DNA of 49,200 nt from Porticoccaceae bacterium (GCA_023228865.1 JALOAH010000020.1:1-49200); one strand, 5' to 3'; shown: positions 24,901-34,661, numbered from the stretch's first letter. The notes: generated by a model not told the origin, from the sequence alone. Numbers and translations: made by a program.

Positions 24901-27576
24901 TCAGGCCGCATCACTGCTGGAACCGGCGCCGTCCGAGCCAAAGAGTCCGATCAACGCCTTCAACTCCGGAATACAGGAACCGCAATTGGTGCCGCAACGG
25001 AGCTGCTCGCCAAGAGCGTCAGCGCTATTGGCGCCCTTTTCGATAGCGCGAATAATGTCTTTTTCTCCCACCTCAAAGCAGGAGCAAATCAGCTTGCCTT
25101 TGTCTTCACCCCCAACACTGCGGCCGGCAAGGAGTTTCCAGCTTTTAGCCTCATCAGTAATGGCAAAAGATTCTCCCAGCCAACTGCCTTCCGGCAATGC
25201 AGCGCGGCTAGCGGACACAAACGCCAGAAGTTGCAAGCCTTCGTCATCCCGGCCGATAAGTCGGTAATCGCCGCTGACAGCATCCACATATTCGAGGCTG
25301 GCAATTCCGGACGATTGAGCTCTTACCCAGTTCACCGCCTTTCCTTCTGTGTCGTCAAAGAGTGCGACCTGATATCTAAAACCCTTATCGAGCGTATTTT
25401 TAACCCAGAAATCAAAAGGTTCCATCGACAACTGAAAGCGACTTGCCACTTGCAACCAGCGCTGAACAGGCAGCTTGCGAACATTGACCGGGACAAACTT
25501 GCTTTCCGGCTGACCAGAGTGAACATCGGTTACCGGGGCGATAAGCGCACCGATGCGGCCGTGGGAGGCAAATTGGTCATTCCAGTGCATGGGGGCAAAA
25601 AGCTCGCCCTGCTGAACACTGTCGTCCACCCTGGCCTGAAGCCTTACCTTGCCCCTGGCGTTGTAGATCTCCACCAGATCGCCACTGGCAACGTCCAGAT
25701 GGCTGGCATCGTTCGGGTGAATGCTGAGAAATGGCGTATCGATGTGATTAAGCAGGCGCGCCGCTTTTCCGGTTCTGGTCATGGTATGCCACTGATCGCG
25801 AATACGACCCGTGTTCATCACAAAACTGTAACCGTTATCTATCCCCTGTTCTGGCGCAGCCGGGGTCACATGAACAAAGCGGGCGCGGCCATTGGCGGTG
25901 TAAAATTTGCCATCGCCAAAAAGCCGTTTCTGCCCCTGGGGACAGGCTGCGGTAACCGGCCATTGCAGGGGCGAAAAATTTTTATATTCAACATTAGATA
26001 AATTCGCTAATCCACTGATATCAAAAGATCTTGATCCTTTATTTTCAAAGCCGGACAAAGCGGCGTGCTCACAGAAGATATCCCGTGGCGAGACGTAATT
26101 AAAGGCCTCGCCAAAACCCATTTTGGCGGCGACATCGGCGACGATTCGCCAGTCGTGACGAGCCTCTCCCGCAGGGGAGATCAAACCGCGCTGCCGTGAA
26201 ATGCAGCGCTCGGAGTTGGTCACGGTGCCATCTTTTTCCGCCCACCCTGTGGCTGGCAACAGAATATGGGCAAAAACCGTGGTGTCGGTTTTTTCAACAC
26301 AGTCGGAGACCACAACCAATTCGCACTTGGCCAGCGCCGCCTTGACCCTGTCGGCATTCGGCAGGCTCACCACGGGATTGGTTGCCATAATCCACAGGGC
26401 TTTAATTTTGCCGCGATGAATGGCATCGAACAAATCCACCGCTTTGAGGCCGGGTTTTGTCGCCATCTTCGCCGCATTCCAGAAGCGCCCTACCCGGTCG
26501 ACATTGTCTTCAGTGAAGTCCATATGGGCTGCGAGCTGATTGGCCAGACCGCCCACTTCGCGACCACCCATGGCATTGGGCTGACCGGTAATGGAAAAAG
26601 GCCCCATGCCCTCGCGGCCAATGCGGCCGGTAGCCAGATGGCAATTAATGATGGCATTGCATTTGTCGGTGCCGGTGGATGACTGGTTGATGCCCTGGGA
26701 ATAAAAAGTAACAGTTTTTTCTGTTTCGCCAAACCATTGGAAAAAAGTTTCCAGCGCGTGCGGCTCCACTCCCAGGTCGTCACACAATTCTTCGAGATCA
26801 GTCTCCCTGGCCGCCTCCAGCGCCGAGGTAAAACCCTCGGTATGGGCATGGATATAACCCATGTCCAACTTGTCATTGACGGCCAAATAGTGAAGCAGAC
26901 CAACAAACAGGTAGGCGTCAGAACCGGGTTTGATATTGAGATGGAGATCGGCGATATCGCAGGTGGCGGTTTTGCGCGGATCAACCACCACCACGCGCAT
27001 CTGGGGACGCCTGTTTTTGGCCGCCTGAATGCGCTGATAGAGTACCGGATGAGTCCAGGCGGCATTGGAACCCACCATCACCAGGAGATCGCAGGTTTCG
27101 AGATCTTCATAACTGCAGGGCACGGCATCGGTGCCAAACGCACGTTTGTAACCGGCAACCGCCGAGGCCATGCAAAGGCGGGAATTGGTGTCGACATTGG
27201 CGGAGCCAATAAAGCCCTTCATCAACTTGTTGGCGACATAATAGTCTTCCGTCAACAGCTGACCGGAAAGATAAAAGGCCACGGATTCAGGCCCATGCTT
27301 GTCAATAATGCGGGAAAAGCCGGCGGCAACCTCGGCACTGGCAGTATCCCAGGAAACCCTCTTCCCCCCCACCTGGGGATAGAGCAAGCGGCCATCAAGA
27401 CTGTTGGTTTCGTGAAGGGCGCTGCCTTTGACACAGAGGCGACCAAAATTGGCTTTGTGATCAACAGCACCCGACACGGCGATAATATTGCCATCTCTGA
27501 GTTCGGCATCAACACCGCAGCCCACACCGCAATAGGGGCAGGTTGTCTGTTTGATTTCTGGTTCAACATCGGCCAT
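24901..27576 (-). CDS. nasC: Assimilatory nitrate reductase catalytic subunit with C-terminal BFD-like [2Fe-2S] domain
   Basis: Cytoplasmic molybdenum enzyme reducing nitrate to nitrite, 891 residues. The N-terminal [4Fe-4S] motif is CPYCGVGC with GRLCVKG downstream. The molybdopterin oxidoreductase body follows (NTNSRLCMASAVAGYKRAFG cut to SRLCMASAVAGYKRAFG, then GINQSSTGTDKCNAIINCHL and GREVGGLANQLAAHMDF). The dinucleotide-binding domain contains GRIRDQWHTMTRTG. The last about 60 residues carry four cysteines (ICSCFEVG and CGTNCGSC) as in bacterioferritin-associated ferredoxin, the usual electron entry of the Klebsiella/Pseudomonas type. It lies between nirD and cobA and depends on MGD from the moa/mob genes. 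Confidence 0.96.
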   Translation of the reverse strand: MADVEPEIKQTTCPYCGVGCGVDAELRDGNIIAVSGAVDHKANFGRLCVKGSALHETNSLDGRLLYPQVGGKRVSWDTASAEVAAGFSRIIDKHGPESVAFYLSGQLLTEDYYVANKLMKGFIGSANVDTNSRLCMASAVAGYKRAFGTDAVPCSYEDLETCDLLVMVGSNAAWTHPVLYQRIQAAKNRRPQMRVVVVDPRKTATCDIADLHLNIKPGSDAYLFVGLLHYLAVNDKLDMGYIHAHTEGFTSALEAARETDLEELCDDLGVEPHALETFFQWFGETEKTVTFYSQGINQSSTGTDKCNAIINCHLATGRIGREGMGPFSITGQPNAMGGREVGGLANQLAAHMDFTEDNVDRVGRFWNAAKMATKPGLKAVDLFDAIHRGKIKALWIMATNPVVSLPNADRVKAALAKCELVVVSDCVEKTDTTVFAHILLPATGWAEKDGTVTNSERCISRQRGLISPAGEARHDWRIVADVAAKMGFGEAFNYVSPRDIFCEHAALSGFENKGSRSFDISGLANLSNVEYKNFSPLQWPVTAACPQGQKRLFGDGKFYTANGRARFVHVTPAAPEQGIDNGYSFVMNTGRIRDQWHTMTRTGKAARLLNHIDTPFLSIHPNDASHLDVASGDLVEIYNARGKVRLQARVDDSVQQGELFAPMHWNDQFASHGRIGALIAPVTDVHSGQPESKFVPVNVRKLPVQRWLQVASRFQLSMEPFDFWVKNTLDKGFRYQVALFDDTEGKAVNWVRAQSSGIASLEYVDAVSGDYRLIGRDDEGLQLLAFVSASRAALPEGSWLGESFAITDEAKSWKLLAGRSVGGEDKGKLICSCFEVGEKDIIRAIEKGANSADALGEQLRCGTNCGSCIPELKALIGLFGSDGAGSSSDAA

Positions 27577-27654
27577 GAAAAATTCCCGTTCGCCTATTTT
27601 TTCAACATCGCGTCTTTCAATATCGAGGTTTTTTTCAACATTGATTGGCCACCC

Positions 27655-28008
27655 TCAAACCCCTATCACCACAGTGTCGCCGTCCAGTGCTACCTCATAA
27701 ACCGGCACCGAGACACTGTGGTCTTCCAGGCACTGCCCGGTGGCCAGGTTGTAGTGCTGTTTATACAGGGGCGATGCCAGGGTGATGACGCCGCCGATAT
27801 CGGCGACAATTCCCCTCGACAGAACATTGGCCTTGCCGATGGGATCCCAGTTGCCAATGGCGTAGAGGGCGGTCTTGTCGCCAGCACTAGGCGGCACAGA
27901 AAAAATTGCCACCTGCTGGCCGTTGACCAGAGCGCAAATGCCGGAACCAGACACAAGATCCGACACTGTGCACACCGACTGCCATTTGTTTGCTTTCAAT
28001 GCTTTCAT
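27655..28008 (-). CDS. nirD: Nitrite reductase small subunit NirD
   Basis: Small subunit of NADH-dependent assimilatory nitrite reductase, 117 residues, with a Rieske-like fold lacking the Cys/His cluster ligands, as normal for NirD. Visible pattern: WQSVCTVSDLVSGSGICALV, IFSVPPSAGDKTALYAIGNW, DPIGKANVLSRGIVADIGG and ASPLYKQHYNLATGQCLED. Located 38 bases after nirB. Confidence 0.95.
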   Translation of the reverse strand: MKALKANKWQSVCTVSDLVSGSGICALVNGQQVAIFSVPPSAGDKTALYAIGNWDPIGKANVLSRGIVADIGGVITLASPLYKQHYNLATGQCLEDHSVSVPVYEVALDGDTVVIGV

Positions 28009-28046
28009 GCTGTTTTCCTCAAAATTCTGTTTTGATCACGCAAAAA

Positions 28047-30575
28047 TTAGGCGGACTTGGCAATTAATTGCTGCCGCTCCCGATCAGTGGCCGGGCGCAC
28101 CTGACCGCGCTCCTCAACAAAGATGACGTTGCTGTCCTTCTCGTTGGGCGCATTGACAAACTGACGGAAACGCTTGAGTTGCTCGGGGTCTTCCACCGTG
28201 GTTTTCCACTCGCACTGATAGGTGCCCACCACTGCGTTCATCTGTGCTTCAAGTTCGGCGCAAATGCCCAACCTGTCGTCGATAATCACCTCGCGCAGGT
28301 AATCAATACCGCCTTCGAGATTGTCGAGCCACACCGAGGTGCGCTGGAGACGATCGGCGCTGCGCACATAGAACATCAGAAAGCGGTCGATATATTTGAT
28401 CAGGGTTTCGTCATCGAGGTCGGTGGCGAACAAATCGGCGTGGCGGGGTTTCATACCCCCATTGCCGCAGAGATAAAGGTTCCAGCCGTTTTCGGTGGCG
28501 ATAACGCCAAAGTCCTTTGATTGCGCCTCGGCGCATTCGCGGGTGCAGCCGGAAACCGCCGATTTGAGCTTGTGGGGGGAGCGCAGACCCTTGTAGCGGT
28601 TCTCGATAAAAATGGCCATGCCGACACTGTCCTGAACGCCGTAGCGACACCAGGTAGAACCGACGCAGGATTTCACCGTGCGCAAGGATTTACCGTAGGC
28701 GTGGCCGGTTTCAAAACCGGCGTCCACCAACTCTTTCCAGATCAGCGGCAGCTCGTTGACCCTGGCGCCAAACAGGTCGATGCGCTGGCCGCCGGTGATT
28801 TTGGTATAGAGGTTGTATTTTTTTGCCACCTGGCCGAGCACAATCAGTTTGTCCGGCGTAATTTCACCACCGGCAATCCGGGGAACCACCGAATAGGTGC
28901 CGTCTTTCTGCATATTGGCGAGAAAGGTATCGTTGGTATCCTGAAGTCCCACATGGGGTTTGGCGAGAATATAGTCGTTCCACAACGAGGCAAAAATTGA
29001 CGCCGCCGCAGGTTTGCAAATTTCGCAGCCCAGCCCTTTGCCGTGTTTGGCGAGCAGTTCGTCAAAGGTTTTGATATTGCCAATGTTGCAGAGGTGGAAA
29101 ATGTCCTGGCGGGTAAAGGCAAAATGTTCACAGAGGCTTTTATCGACAGTAACCCCCCGCGCTTCCAGCTCGTAGTCCACCACGGATTTCAGCAGCGCCG
29201 AACAACCGCCACAACCGGTGCTGGCCTTGGTGGCGGATTTAATATCGCCGAGGGAACAGCAACCGCCATCAATGGCGTCGACAATAGAGCCTTTGCTGAC
29301 GTTATGACATGAACAGATCGTTGCAGCCAGAGGCAGCGCAGCGGGGCCGAGCTGAGGTGCGCCACCGGCAACATGGGGGAGAATCATCGACTCAGGATTT
29401 TCTGGTAGCTCGATGTCGTTGAGGAAATACTGCAGCAGAGTATCGTAGTCGTCGCAATCGCCCACCAGCACCGCGCCGAGGAGTTTTTTACCGTCGCCGC
29501 TGACGTTGATGCGCTTGTAAACTTCGAGGCGCTCATCGGAAAATACATAGGACACCGAGCCTTCGGCGCGACCATGGGAGTCGCCAATGGAGCCCACATC
29601 CACACCCAGGAGCTTGAGCTTGGTGCTCATATCCGCGCCGTGAAATGCCTGTTTTTCAGGGGTCAGCTGACTGGCGGCAGCTTCTGCCATACGGTAGCCA
29701 GGGGCGACAAGGCCGTAGATAAAATTGCCAAAATTTGCGCATTCGCCAATGGCGTAAATGTCGGAGTCGCTGGTGCGGCAGTGGTAATCCACCACAATTC
29801 CGCCGCGGGGAGCAATTTCCAGCCCCGCCGCCCTGGCCACCTGGTCGTAGGGGCGAATACCGGCGGAAAACACTATCATGTCGGTATCCAGATGGCTGTC
29901 ATCGGCAAAATTCATGCGCAAGCGACAGGCCTTGCCGTCGACAATTTCCTTGGTGGCCTTGTTGGTGTGAACAAACACCCCGAGGGCCTCAATTTTGCGG
30001 CGCAGCATTTTACTGCCGCCCTCATCCAACTGAACCCCCATAAGGCCGGGGGCAAATTCCACGACATGGGCTTCAAGGCCGAGATTTTTCAGGGCATTGG
30101 CGCATTCCAAACCCAAAAGACCACCGCCGACCACGACACCAATTTTTGATTTTGCCGCTTCCGCCTTGATCGCCCCCAGATCATCGATGGTGCGATAGGT
30201 CAGACAATTGTCCCGCTCGCCACCGGGAATGGGCGGCACAAAAGGGTAAGAACCTGTCGCCAGCACCAGCTTGTCGTAACTGTAGCTGATGCCTGCCTCG
30301 GTAATCACCTTTTTTCCGTCCCGGTCGATAGTGGCGACGGCATCGCCAAAATGCGCTTTAACCCCTTTTTCCTGATAATACTCCCTGGTGGTCAACGCCA
30401 ACTCTTCGGGTTTTTTACCGGCAAAAAATTCCGACAGGTGCACCCTGTCATAAGCGGGGCGGGGCTCGGCGCCGATAACAGTAATCTCCACATCGAGGCC
30501 GTAACCAATAAGTTGATCGACATAATGGTGTCCCACCATGCCGTTGCCCACTACCACGATTTTTTGCGTTGCCAT
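28047..30575 (-). CDS. nirB: NADH-dependent nitrite reductase large subunit NirB
   Basis: Reduces nitrite to ammonium with siroheme, a [4Fe-4S] cluster and FAD, 842 residues. The ATG at 30575 (MATQKIVVVGNGMVGHH) has GAGG five bases upstream. A longer reading frame would run through the leader terminator and is rejected. Domains in order: FAD/NAD(P) oxidoreductase (about 5-290), BFD-like [2Fe-2S] domain (ICSCHNVSKGSIVDAIDGG and STGCGGC), ferredoxin-like half domains, then the siroheme domain with VGSTWCRYG and SGCTRECAEAQSKDFGV supplying cluster cysteines. The start lies about 55 bases after a leader terminator. nirD follows. Confidence 0.96.
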   Translation of the reverse strand: MATQKIVVVGNGMVGHHYVDQLIGYGLDVEITVIGAEPRPAYDRVHLSEFFAGKKPEELALTTREYYQEKGVKAHFGDAVATIDRDGKKVITEAGISYSYDKLVLATGSYPFVPPIPGGERDNCLTYRTIDDLGAIKAEAAKSKIGVVVGGGLLGLECANALKNLGLEAHVVEFAPGLMGVQLDEGGSKMLRRKIEALGVFVHTNKATKEIVDGKACRLRMNFADDSHLDTDMIVFSAGIRPYDQVARAAGLEIAPRGGIVVDYHCRTSDSDIYAIGECANFGNFIYGLVAPGYRMAEAAASQLTPEKQAFHGADMSTKLKLLGVDVGSIGDSHGRAEGSVSYVFSDERLEVYKRINVSGDGKKLLGAVLVGDCDDYDTLLQYFLNDIELPENPESMILPHVAGGAPQLGPAALPLAATICSCHNVSKGSIVDAIDGGCCSLGDIKSATKASTGCGGCSALLKSVVDYELEARGVTVDKSLCEHFAFTRQDIFHLCNIGNIKTFDELLAKHGKGLGCEICKPAAASIFASLWNDYILAKPHVGLQDTNDTFLANMQKDGTYSVVPRIAGGEITPDKLIVLGQVAKKYNLYTKITGGQRIDLFGARVNELPLIWKELVDAGFETGHAYGKSLRTVKSCVGSTWCRYGVQDSVGMAIFIENRYKGLRSPHKLKSAVSGCTRECAEAQSKDFGVIATENGWNLYLCGNGGMKPRHADLFATDLDDETLIKYIDRFLMFYVRSADRLQRTSVWLDNLEGGIDYLREVIIDDRLGICAELEAQMNAVVGTYQCEWKTTVEDPEQLKRFRQFVNAPNEKDSNVIFVEERGQVRPATDRERQQLIAKSA

Positions 30576-30630
30576 ACTAACCTCGTCTTTACAGGAATGC
30601 GCACTGGCCGAGTCAAACCGCGCCCACGAT

Positions 30631-30660
30631 AAAAAGCCCCTGCTGGAAACCAGCAAGGGC
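30631..30660 (-). terminator. Intrinsic terminator in the nirB leader (attenuator)
   Basis: On the minus strand GCCCTTGCTGG, loop TTT and CCAGCAGGGGC form an 11-bp stem with one G-U pair, followed by TTTTT. It lies upstream of the nirB ATG and so would stop transcription before the gene. Its 5' arm overlaps the 14-mer at 30657-30670 that can form a competing hairpin. Confidence 0.8.
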
Positions 30661-30720
30661 AACATCACCCGGGGAGCTTTTTTGAGAGGGCGCGCACTGC
30701 CATCAGCAGAGTGCGCACTA
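30657..30720 (-). promoter_or_regulatory. nirB leader antiterminator region (NasT/ANTAR-like)
   Basis: Minus-strand leader: an upstream hairpin with arms GCGCACT (30716-30710 region) and AGTGCGC, with TGATG in the apical loop, then GGGTGATGTTGCCC at 30670-30657, which pairs GGG with CCC. The last four bases (GCCC) are also the first bases of the terminator stem, so the two structures exclude each other. The same 14-mer occurs in the nrtA leader. Two hairpins before an overlapping terminator is the layout of leaders bound by ANTAR antiterminators such as NasT or NasR. Which protein acts here is inference. Confidence 0.6.
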
Positions 30721-31250
30721 TTTACCATTGAGATGCAGACACAGGCTGCACCGAATTAAACCCAGCCATTTCTGCACTTAAAAAAAACAGGATGGCTCGT
30801 TCTGACTGTCACATCTGACTATTACGAATACAATAAATATGCCAAAAACAAAAACAGTAATTTATTGTTTAATAACATAAGGTTAAAATATGCCGGCCGA
30901 CAAAAAAGGGAAAATCGCGGGAACCGGTGCCCTGCACTGATGCACCAACACGACCACAGGAGCGCACCAACATAAGGCGGAAGATTGGCAGCAAAGCTTA
31001 TTTTGCGGCGACCAAGACCATCCCCGCAGCGCCCGGCGTCTACGGCCGGAACATTTTCGAGGGGAGACTCCATCCCCTGTTGAAGTCTCTCGGGGTTTGG
31101 CCACGGGGAAATAAAACAGGCTGTCGTCAACCGTGCCCAGCTCGCCTTGAGGGGCGAGGGACAATCGCAGAAATTGCCGGAGGGATTTGCGGCTCTGCAC
31201 TCCGTTGCAGAGCCCAACATTCAGTGTGGCAAGTGAAATGGCAGCGACGC
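30721..31250. other. Intergenic region between nrtC and the nirB leader
   Basis: About 530 bases without a convincing gene. It holds NtrC-like half sites: GGTGC at 30926-30930, GCACC at 30942-30946 (an inverted pair 11 bases apart) and GCACC at 30964-30968. Further GTGCA-containing sequences lie nearer nirB. Two hairpins lie downstream of nrtC: GGCTCTGCA/TGCAGAGCC at 31191-31214 and CTCGCC/GGCGAG at 31141-31158, each with a six-base loop and no T tract. I could not identify the nirB promoter with confidence. Confidence 0.5.
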
Positions 31251-32114
31251 TCAGGCCGCCTTAGGGTTTCCCTGGTGACTCTCCTTCGCAATCGGCTCGA
31301 CAAGCGGCGCTGAAGCCTGCGCCCTAATGGCGGGATTTTTTTGTTTTTCGTAAAGAAACCGCAGCACCTGCTGGCGAATGTGGTTGTAATGGCTGTCTTC
31401 TGCCAGCTCAAGACGATTGCGGGGGCGCGGCAGATCCACAGGAAGAATTTCGCCGATGGAAGCCGCCGGGCCATTGGTCATCATGACAATGCGATCAGAC
31501 AGCAACACCGCTTCGTCAACGTCGTGGGTGATCATAATCACGGTGTTGTTGAGGTCGGTCTGAATTTCCATCAATGAATCCTGAAGATGGGCGCGGGTCA
31601 GTGCGTCGAGGGCGCCGAAGGGTTCGTCCATCAACAACACCTTGGGCTGCATGGCGAGGGCGCGGGCGATGCCCACCCGCTGCTTCATACCGCCGGAAAT
31701 TTCATGGGGCAGCTTGTGCATGGCGTGCTCCATATGGACAAGCTTGAGGTTGTGCTCAATCCAGTCGTTCATTTCTGCCTTGGATTTTTGGCGGTTAAAT
31801 ACCTGTTTTACCGCCAGACCCACGTTGTCGTACACCGTCAGCCAGGGCAGCAGGGCGTGATTTTGAAAAACCACAGCGCGATCCGGCCCGGGCTCGTCCA
31901 CCTCCCGGCCGTCGAGAATAACACCGCCTTCGCTGGCACTGTAAAGCCCGGCAACAATATTGAGGACAGTGGATTTGCCGCAACCGGAATGGCCGATAAG
32001 AGAGATAAACTCCCCTTTGCTAATTTTCAGATTGATATTTTGCAGGGCGCGAAAAGCACCGCTTTCTGTTTTAAATTCGATGCCAACAGCACTGATGTCC
32101 AGATAGTTACTCAT
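31251..32114 (-). CDS. nrtC: Nitrate ABC transporter ATP-binding protein
   Basis: Cytoplasmic ATPase of an NrtABC-type nitrate importer, 287 residues. Walker A is GHSGCGKST (about 41-49), the signature is ISGGMKQR, Walker B is VLLMDEP followed by FGALD, and the switch His is in MITHDVDEAV. It belongs to the nitrate/sulfonate/taurine subfamily. It lacks the solute-binding-like C-terminal domain that cyanobacterial NrtC carries, so it is closer in layout to NrtD or NasD. The symbol follows gene order. It lies 59 bases after nrtB. Confidence 0.93.
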   Translation of the reverse strand: MSNYLDISAVGIEFKTESGAFRALQNINLKISKGEFISLIGHSGCGKSTVLNIVAGLYSASEGGVILDGREVDEPGPDRAVVFQNHALLPWLTVYDNVGLAVKQVFNRQKSKAEMNDWIEHNLKLVHMEHAMHKLPHEISGGMKQRVGIARALAMQPKVLLMDEPFGALDALTRAHLQDSLMEIQTDLNNTVIMITHDVDEAVLLSDRIVMMTNGPAASIGEILPVDLPRPRNRLELAEDSHYNHIRQQVLRFLYEKQKNPAIRAQASAPLVEPIAKESHQGNPKAA

Positions 32115-32173
32115 GTCAATTTCCTTTGCGCGCTTTTATGCAGGCGCGATCATATTCACTTACTGTCTGCGGA

Positions 32174-33172
32174 TTAACGCAGCACCGCCTTTTTATCCCA
32201 GCTCACTCGGCGTTGCAGAATGAGCATTAACTTATCCAGCATGAAGCCGATAAAACCAATGGCCACCACCGCCACCATAATTCTCCCCAGGGAATCCGAA
32301 CTGCCATTTTGAAATTGATCCCAGATAAATTTGCCGAGGCCGGGGTTCTGCGCCAGCATTTCAGCGGCAATCAGCACCATCCAGCCGGTGGCCAGCGACA
32401 GGCGCAGGCCGGTAAAAATCATGGGAATGGCCGAAGGCAGCACAATTTTCTGAATATGCTTGTGGGCAGGGAGGCGAATAACCCGACTGACATTGATGAG
32501 ATCCTGATTGATACCGGCGACGCCAACGGTGGTATTGATCACCGTTGGCCACAGGCAACACAGGGTCACGGTGAAGGCCGAGTTGAGAAAAGATTTCTCA
32601 AGCAGCGGCTCTTCGCTGATATAAACGGCGCTGACTACCATAGTGACAAGGGGTAGCCAGGCCAGAGGAGAGACCGGTTTAAAAATTTGAATAATCGGAT
32701 TAACGGCACGGTAAAAATTCTCGCTCAAGCCGCAGATAATACCCAGGGGTACGGCAATCAGCGACGCCACCAAAAAACCAAAAGCCACGGTGTAGAGGCT
32801 GGTAAAAATCTGGTCGAAAAATGTGGGCTTGCCCGTATAGGCGCGAACCTTTAGCGCAGCGTCTGGATTTTTTGCCAATTTTTTGGCATTGCGCGTCTCC
32901 TGGCGTTCGTAGAATTTTGTCGCTTTTTCCCGTTCCCGCTGATGCTCCGCGTAAAGATTGGCGGCCTGTTGCCAAACCTGCACTGGCCCTGGAAATTTTC
33001 CCAGAGAGGTTTCGATACGACTGGCACTGCCCTGCCAGAGAATCAAAAAGACAAGAATACCGGCGAACGGCAGGCCGACAATTTTAACAAACCGCGTCAT
33101 CCGATCGGCCAGGGGAATGCCGTTTTGAGTTTTCCAGAATTGCCATTTTGGCATGATCGCCGCTTCAGTCAT
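32174..33172 (-). CDS. nrtB: Nitrate ABC transporter permease
   Basis: Inner-membrane permease, 332 residues from the ATG at 33172 (MTEAAIMPKWQFWKTQNG), with AGGTG seven bases upstream. An earlier in-frame ATG at 33229 lacks a ribosome-binding site. Membrane helices include IVGLPFAGILVFLILWQ and the block from about residue 130 on. A charged insert (EHQREREKATKFYERQETRN) lies between the first helix and the permease core. The ATPase-coupling loop reads NVSRVIRLPAHKHIQKIVLP. The insert is typical of proteobacterial NtrB/NrtB relatives. Confidence 0.93.
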   Translation of the reverse strand: MTEAAIMPKWQFWKTQNGIPLADRMTRFVKIVGLPFAGILVFLILWQGSASRIETSLGKFPGPVQVWQQAANLYAEHQREREKATKFYERQETRNAKKLAKNPDAALKVRAYTGKPTFFDQIFTSLYTVAFGFLVASLIAVPLGIICGLSENFYRAVNPIIQIFKPVSPLAWLPLVTMVVSAVYISEEPLLEKSFLNSAFTVTLCCLWPTVINTTVGVAGINQDLINVSRVIRLPAHKHIQKIVLPSAIPMIFTGLRLSLATGWMVLIAAEMLAQNPGLGKFIWDQFQNGSSDSLGRIMVAVVAIGFIGFMLDKLMLILQRRVSWDKKAVLR

Positions 33173-33241
33173 GATGACACCTGTTGATGCTTCTGTGTTT
33201 ACCGCACCAGGATTATCCTGATGCGGCATGGTCTTTGAGAA

Positions 33242-34636
33242 TTACAACACTTCGTCTTTGAGGCCGATCTTAAATTGTTTGAGATAATCATTGGGTTTGC
33301 TGCCGTCGTAGGTAATGCCGTCGATAAACTCGGACTGCGGCGGCTTGAATCCGCTTTCAGAATCCAGAGCGGGAAAGTCTGTTTCCGACATCAAGCCTTC
33401 CTCAATCAGCTCCTCAGCAGCAATTTTGTAAATATCCGGGCGATAGACACTTTTTGCTGTCTCCATATACCAGTCATCGGATTTTGGCTCACCAATCTGC
33501 CCCCAACGGCGCATTTGCGTGAGGTACCAGATAGCATCCGAATAATAGGGATAGGTGGCGTTGTAGCGGAAAAATACGTTGAAATCCGGCACCGCGCGTT
33601 TATCACCTTTTTCGTATTCAAAGGTACCCGTCATGGAGTTGGCGATCACCTCATAATCGGCGCCCACATAGTCGCTGCGCGACAACATTTTCACCGCTTC
33701 CGGGCGATTGGCATTGTCGTTTTCGTCCAGCCATTTGGCGGCGCGAATCAATGCCTTAACAATCCGCGCTGTGGTGTTGGGATATTTTTCGGTGAATTCC
33801 ATGGTCATGCCAAAGACCTTTTCCGGATTGTTTTTCCAGATTTCGTAGTCGGTAATGACCGGCACACCTATACCTTTAAATACCGCCTGCTGGTTCCAGG
33901 GTTCGCCAACGCAATAACCGTAAATAGTGCCTGCCTCCAAAGTGCTGGGCATTTGCGGTGGCGGAGTTACCGATAACAGGGCTTCCGCATTAATCGTACC
34001 CGAGGTTTCGCCTTTGTGGGGCGCATAATAACCGGGGTGAATACCGCCAGCGGCCAACCAGTAGCGCAGCTCGTAGTTGTGGGTGGATACGGGAAATACC
34101 ATACCCATAGTGAAAGGCTTGCCTGCGGCGCGGTATTTGTCGACCACGGGTTTGAGGGCATCCGCTTTAATGGGGTGAACCGGCTTGCCGTTTTCCATGG
34201 GGATATTGGCTTTCATTTCTTGCCAAACCCCATTGGATACCGTAATGGCGTTGCCGTTGAGATCCATACTGAAAGGGGTAACTATATGTGCCTTGGTGCC
34301 AAACCCTATGGTTGCCGCCAAAGGCTGGCCGGCCAGCATGTGAGCGCCGTCGAGGCGACCATCGATAACGCCGTCGAGAAGAACTTTCCAATTGGCCTGA
34401 GCTTCGATGGTGACGTAAAGCCCTTCGTCTTCGAAGTAACCATTTTCATAGGCCACCGCAATCGGCGCCATGTCCGTGAGTTTGATAAAACCAAAAGTGA
34501 GCTCATCTTTTTCCGGCTCACCCAACTCTGCCAAAGTCTTGGCCGATAATAACAACGCTAGTGCACAGAGAGAAACAACAGCGGCGAGCCCCGCGCGCCA
34601 TTTGCCTGTTGTGGATGCTCCGGGTTTTAAAAACAT
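33242..34636 (-). CDS. nrtA: Nitrate ABC transporter periplasmic binding protein
   Basis: Nitrate-binding receptor of the ABC importer, 464 residues. The ATG at 34636 has GGAG ten bases upstream. Initiation further upstream would lie inside the leader terminator. The N-terminus has a signal peptide ([20 protein letters not shown]), probably cleaved after TLA, with no lipobox. NrtA-family sequence follows: [49 protein letters not shown] and [20 protein letters not shown]. First gene of nrtABC, preceded by an attenuator and a sigma-54 promoter. Confidence 0.95.
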   Translation of the reverse strand: MFLKPGASTTGKWRAGLAAVVSLCALALLLSAKTLAELGEPEKDELTFGFIKLTDMAPIAVAYENGYFEDEGLYVTIEAQANWKVLLDGVIDGRLDGAHMLAGQPLAATIGFGTKAHIVTPFSMDLNGNAITVSNGVWQEMKANIPMENGKPVHPIKADALKPVVDKYRAAGKPFTMGMVFPVSTHNYELRYWLAAGGIHPGYYAPHKGETSGTINAEALLSVTPPPQMPSTLEAGTIYGYCVGEPWNQQAVFKGIGVPVITDYEIWKNNPEKVFGMTMEFTEKYPNTTARIVKALIRAAKWLDENDNANRPEAVKMLSRSDYVGADYEVIANSMTGTFEYEKGDKRAVPDFNVFFRYNATYPYYSDAIWYLTQMRRWGQIGEPKSDDWYMETAKSVYRPDIYKIAAEELIEEGLMSETDFPALDSESGFKPPQSEFIDGITYDGSKPNDYLKQFKIGLKDEVL

Positions 34637-34661
34637 GAGTATTCTCCAAATCGATCGCCCC

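Noticed and set aside
30576..30728. N-terminal extension of nirB by 51 residues
   Set aside because: It would run through the attenuator hairpins. The ATG at 30575 has a good ribosome-binding site and starts exactly at the FAD domain.
30690..30740. Sigma-54 promoter for nirB (GG-TAAATAGTGC-GC)
   Set aside because: Only the GG and GC dinucleotides match, and the start would fall inside the first leader hairpin.
30822..31313. Open frames on both strands between nirB and nrtC (for example minus 30822-31220, plus 30927-31313)
   Set aside because: Low-complexity Cys/Arg-rich translations, no ribosome-binding sites, no family resemblance, and overlap with hairpins and regulatory half sites.
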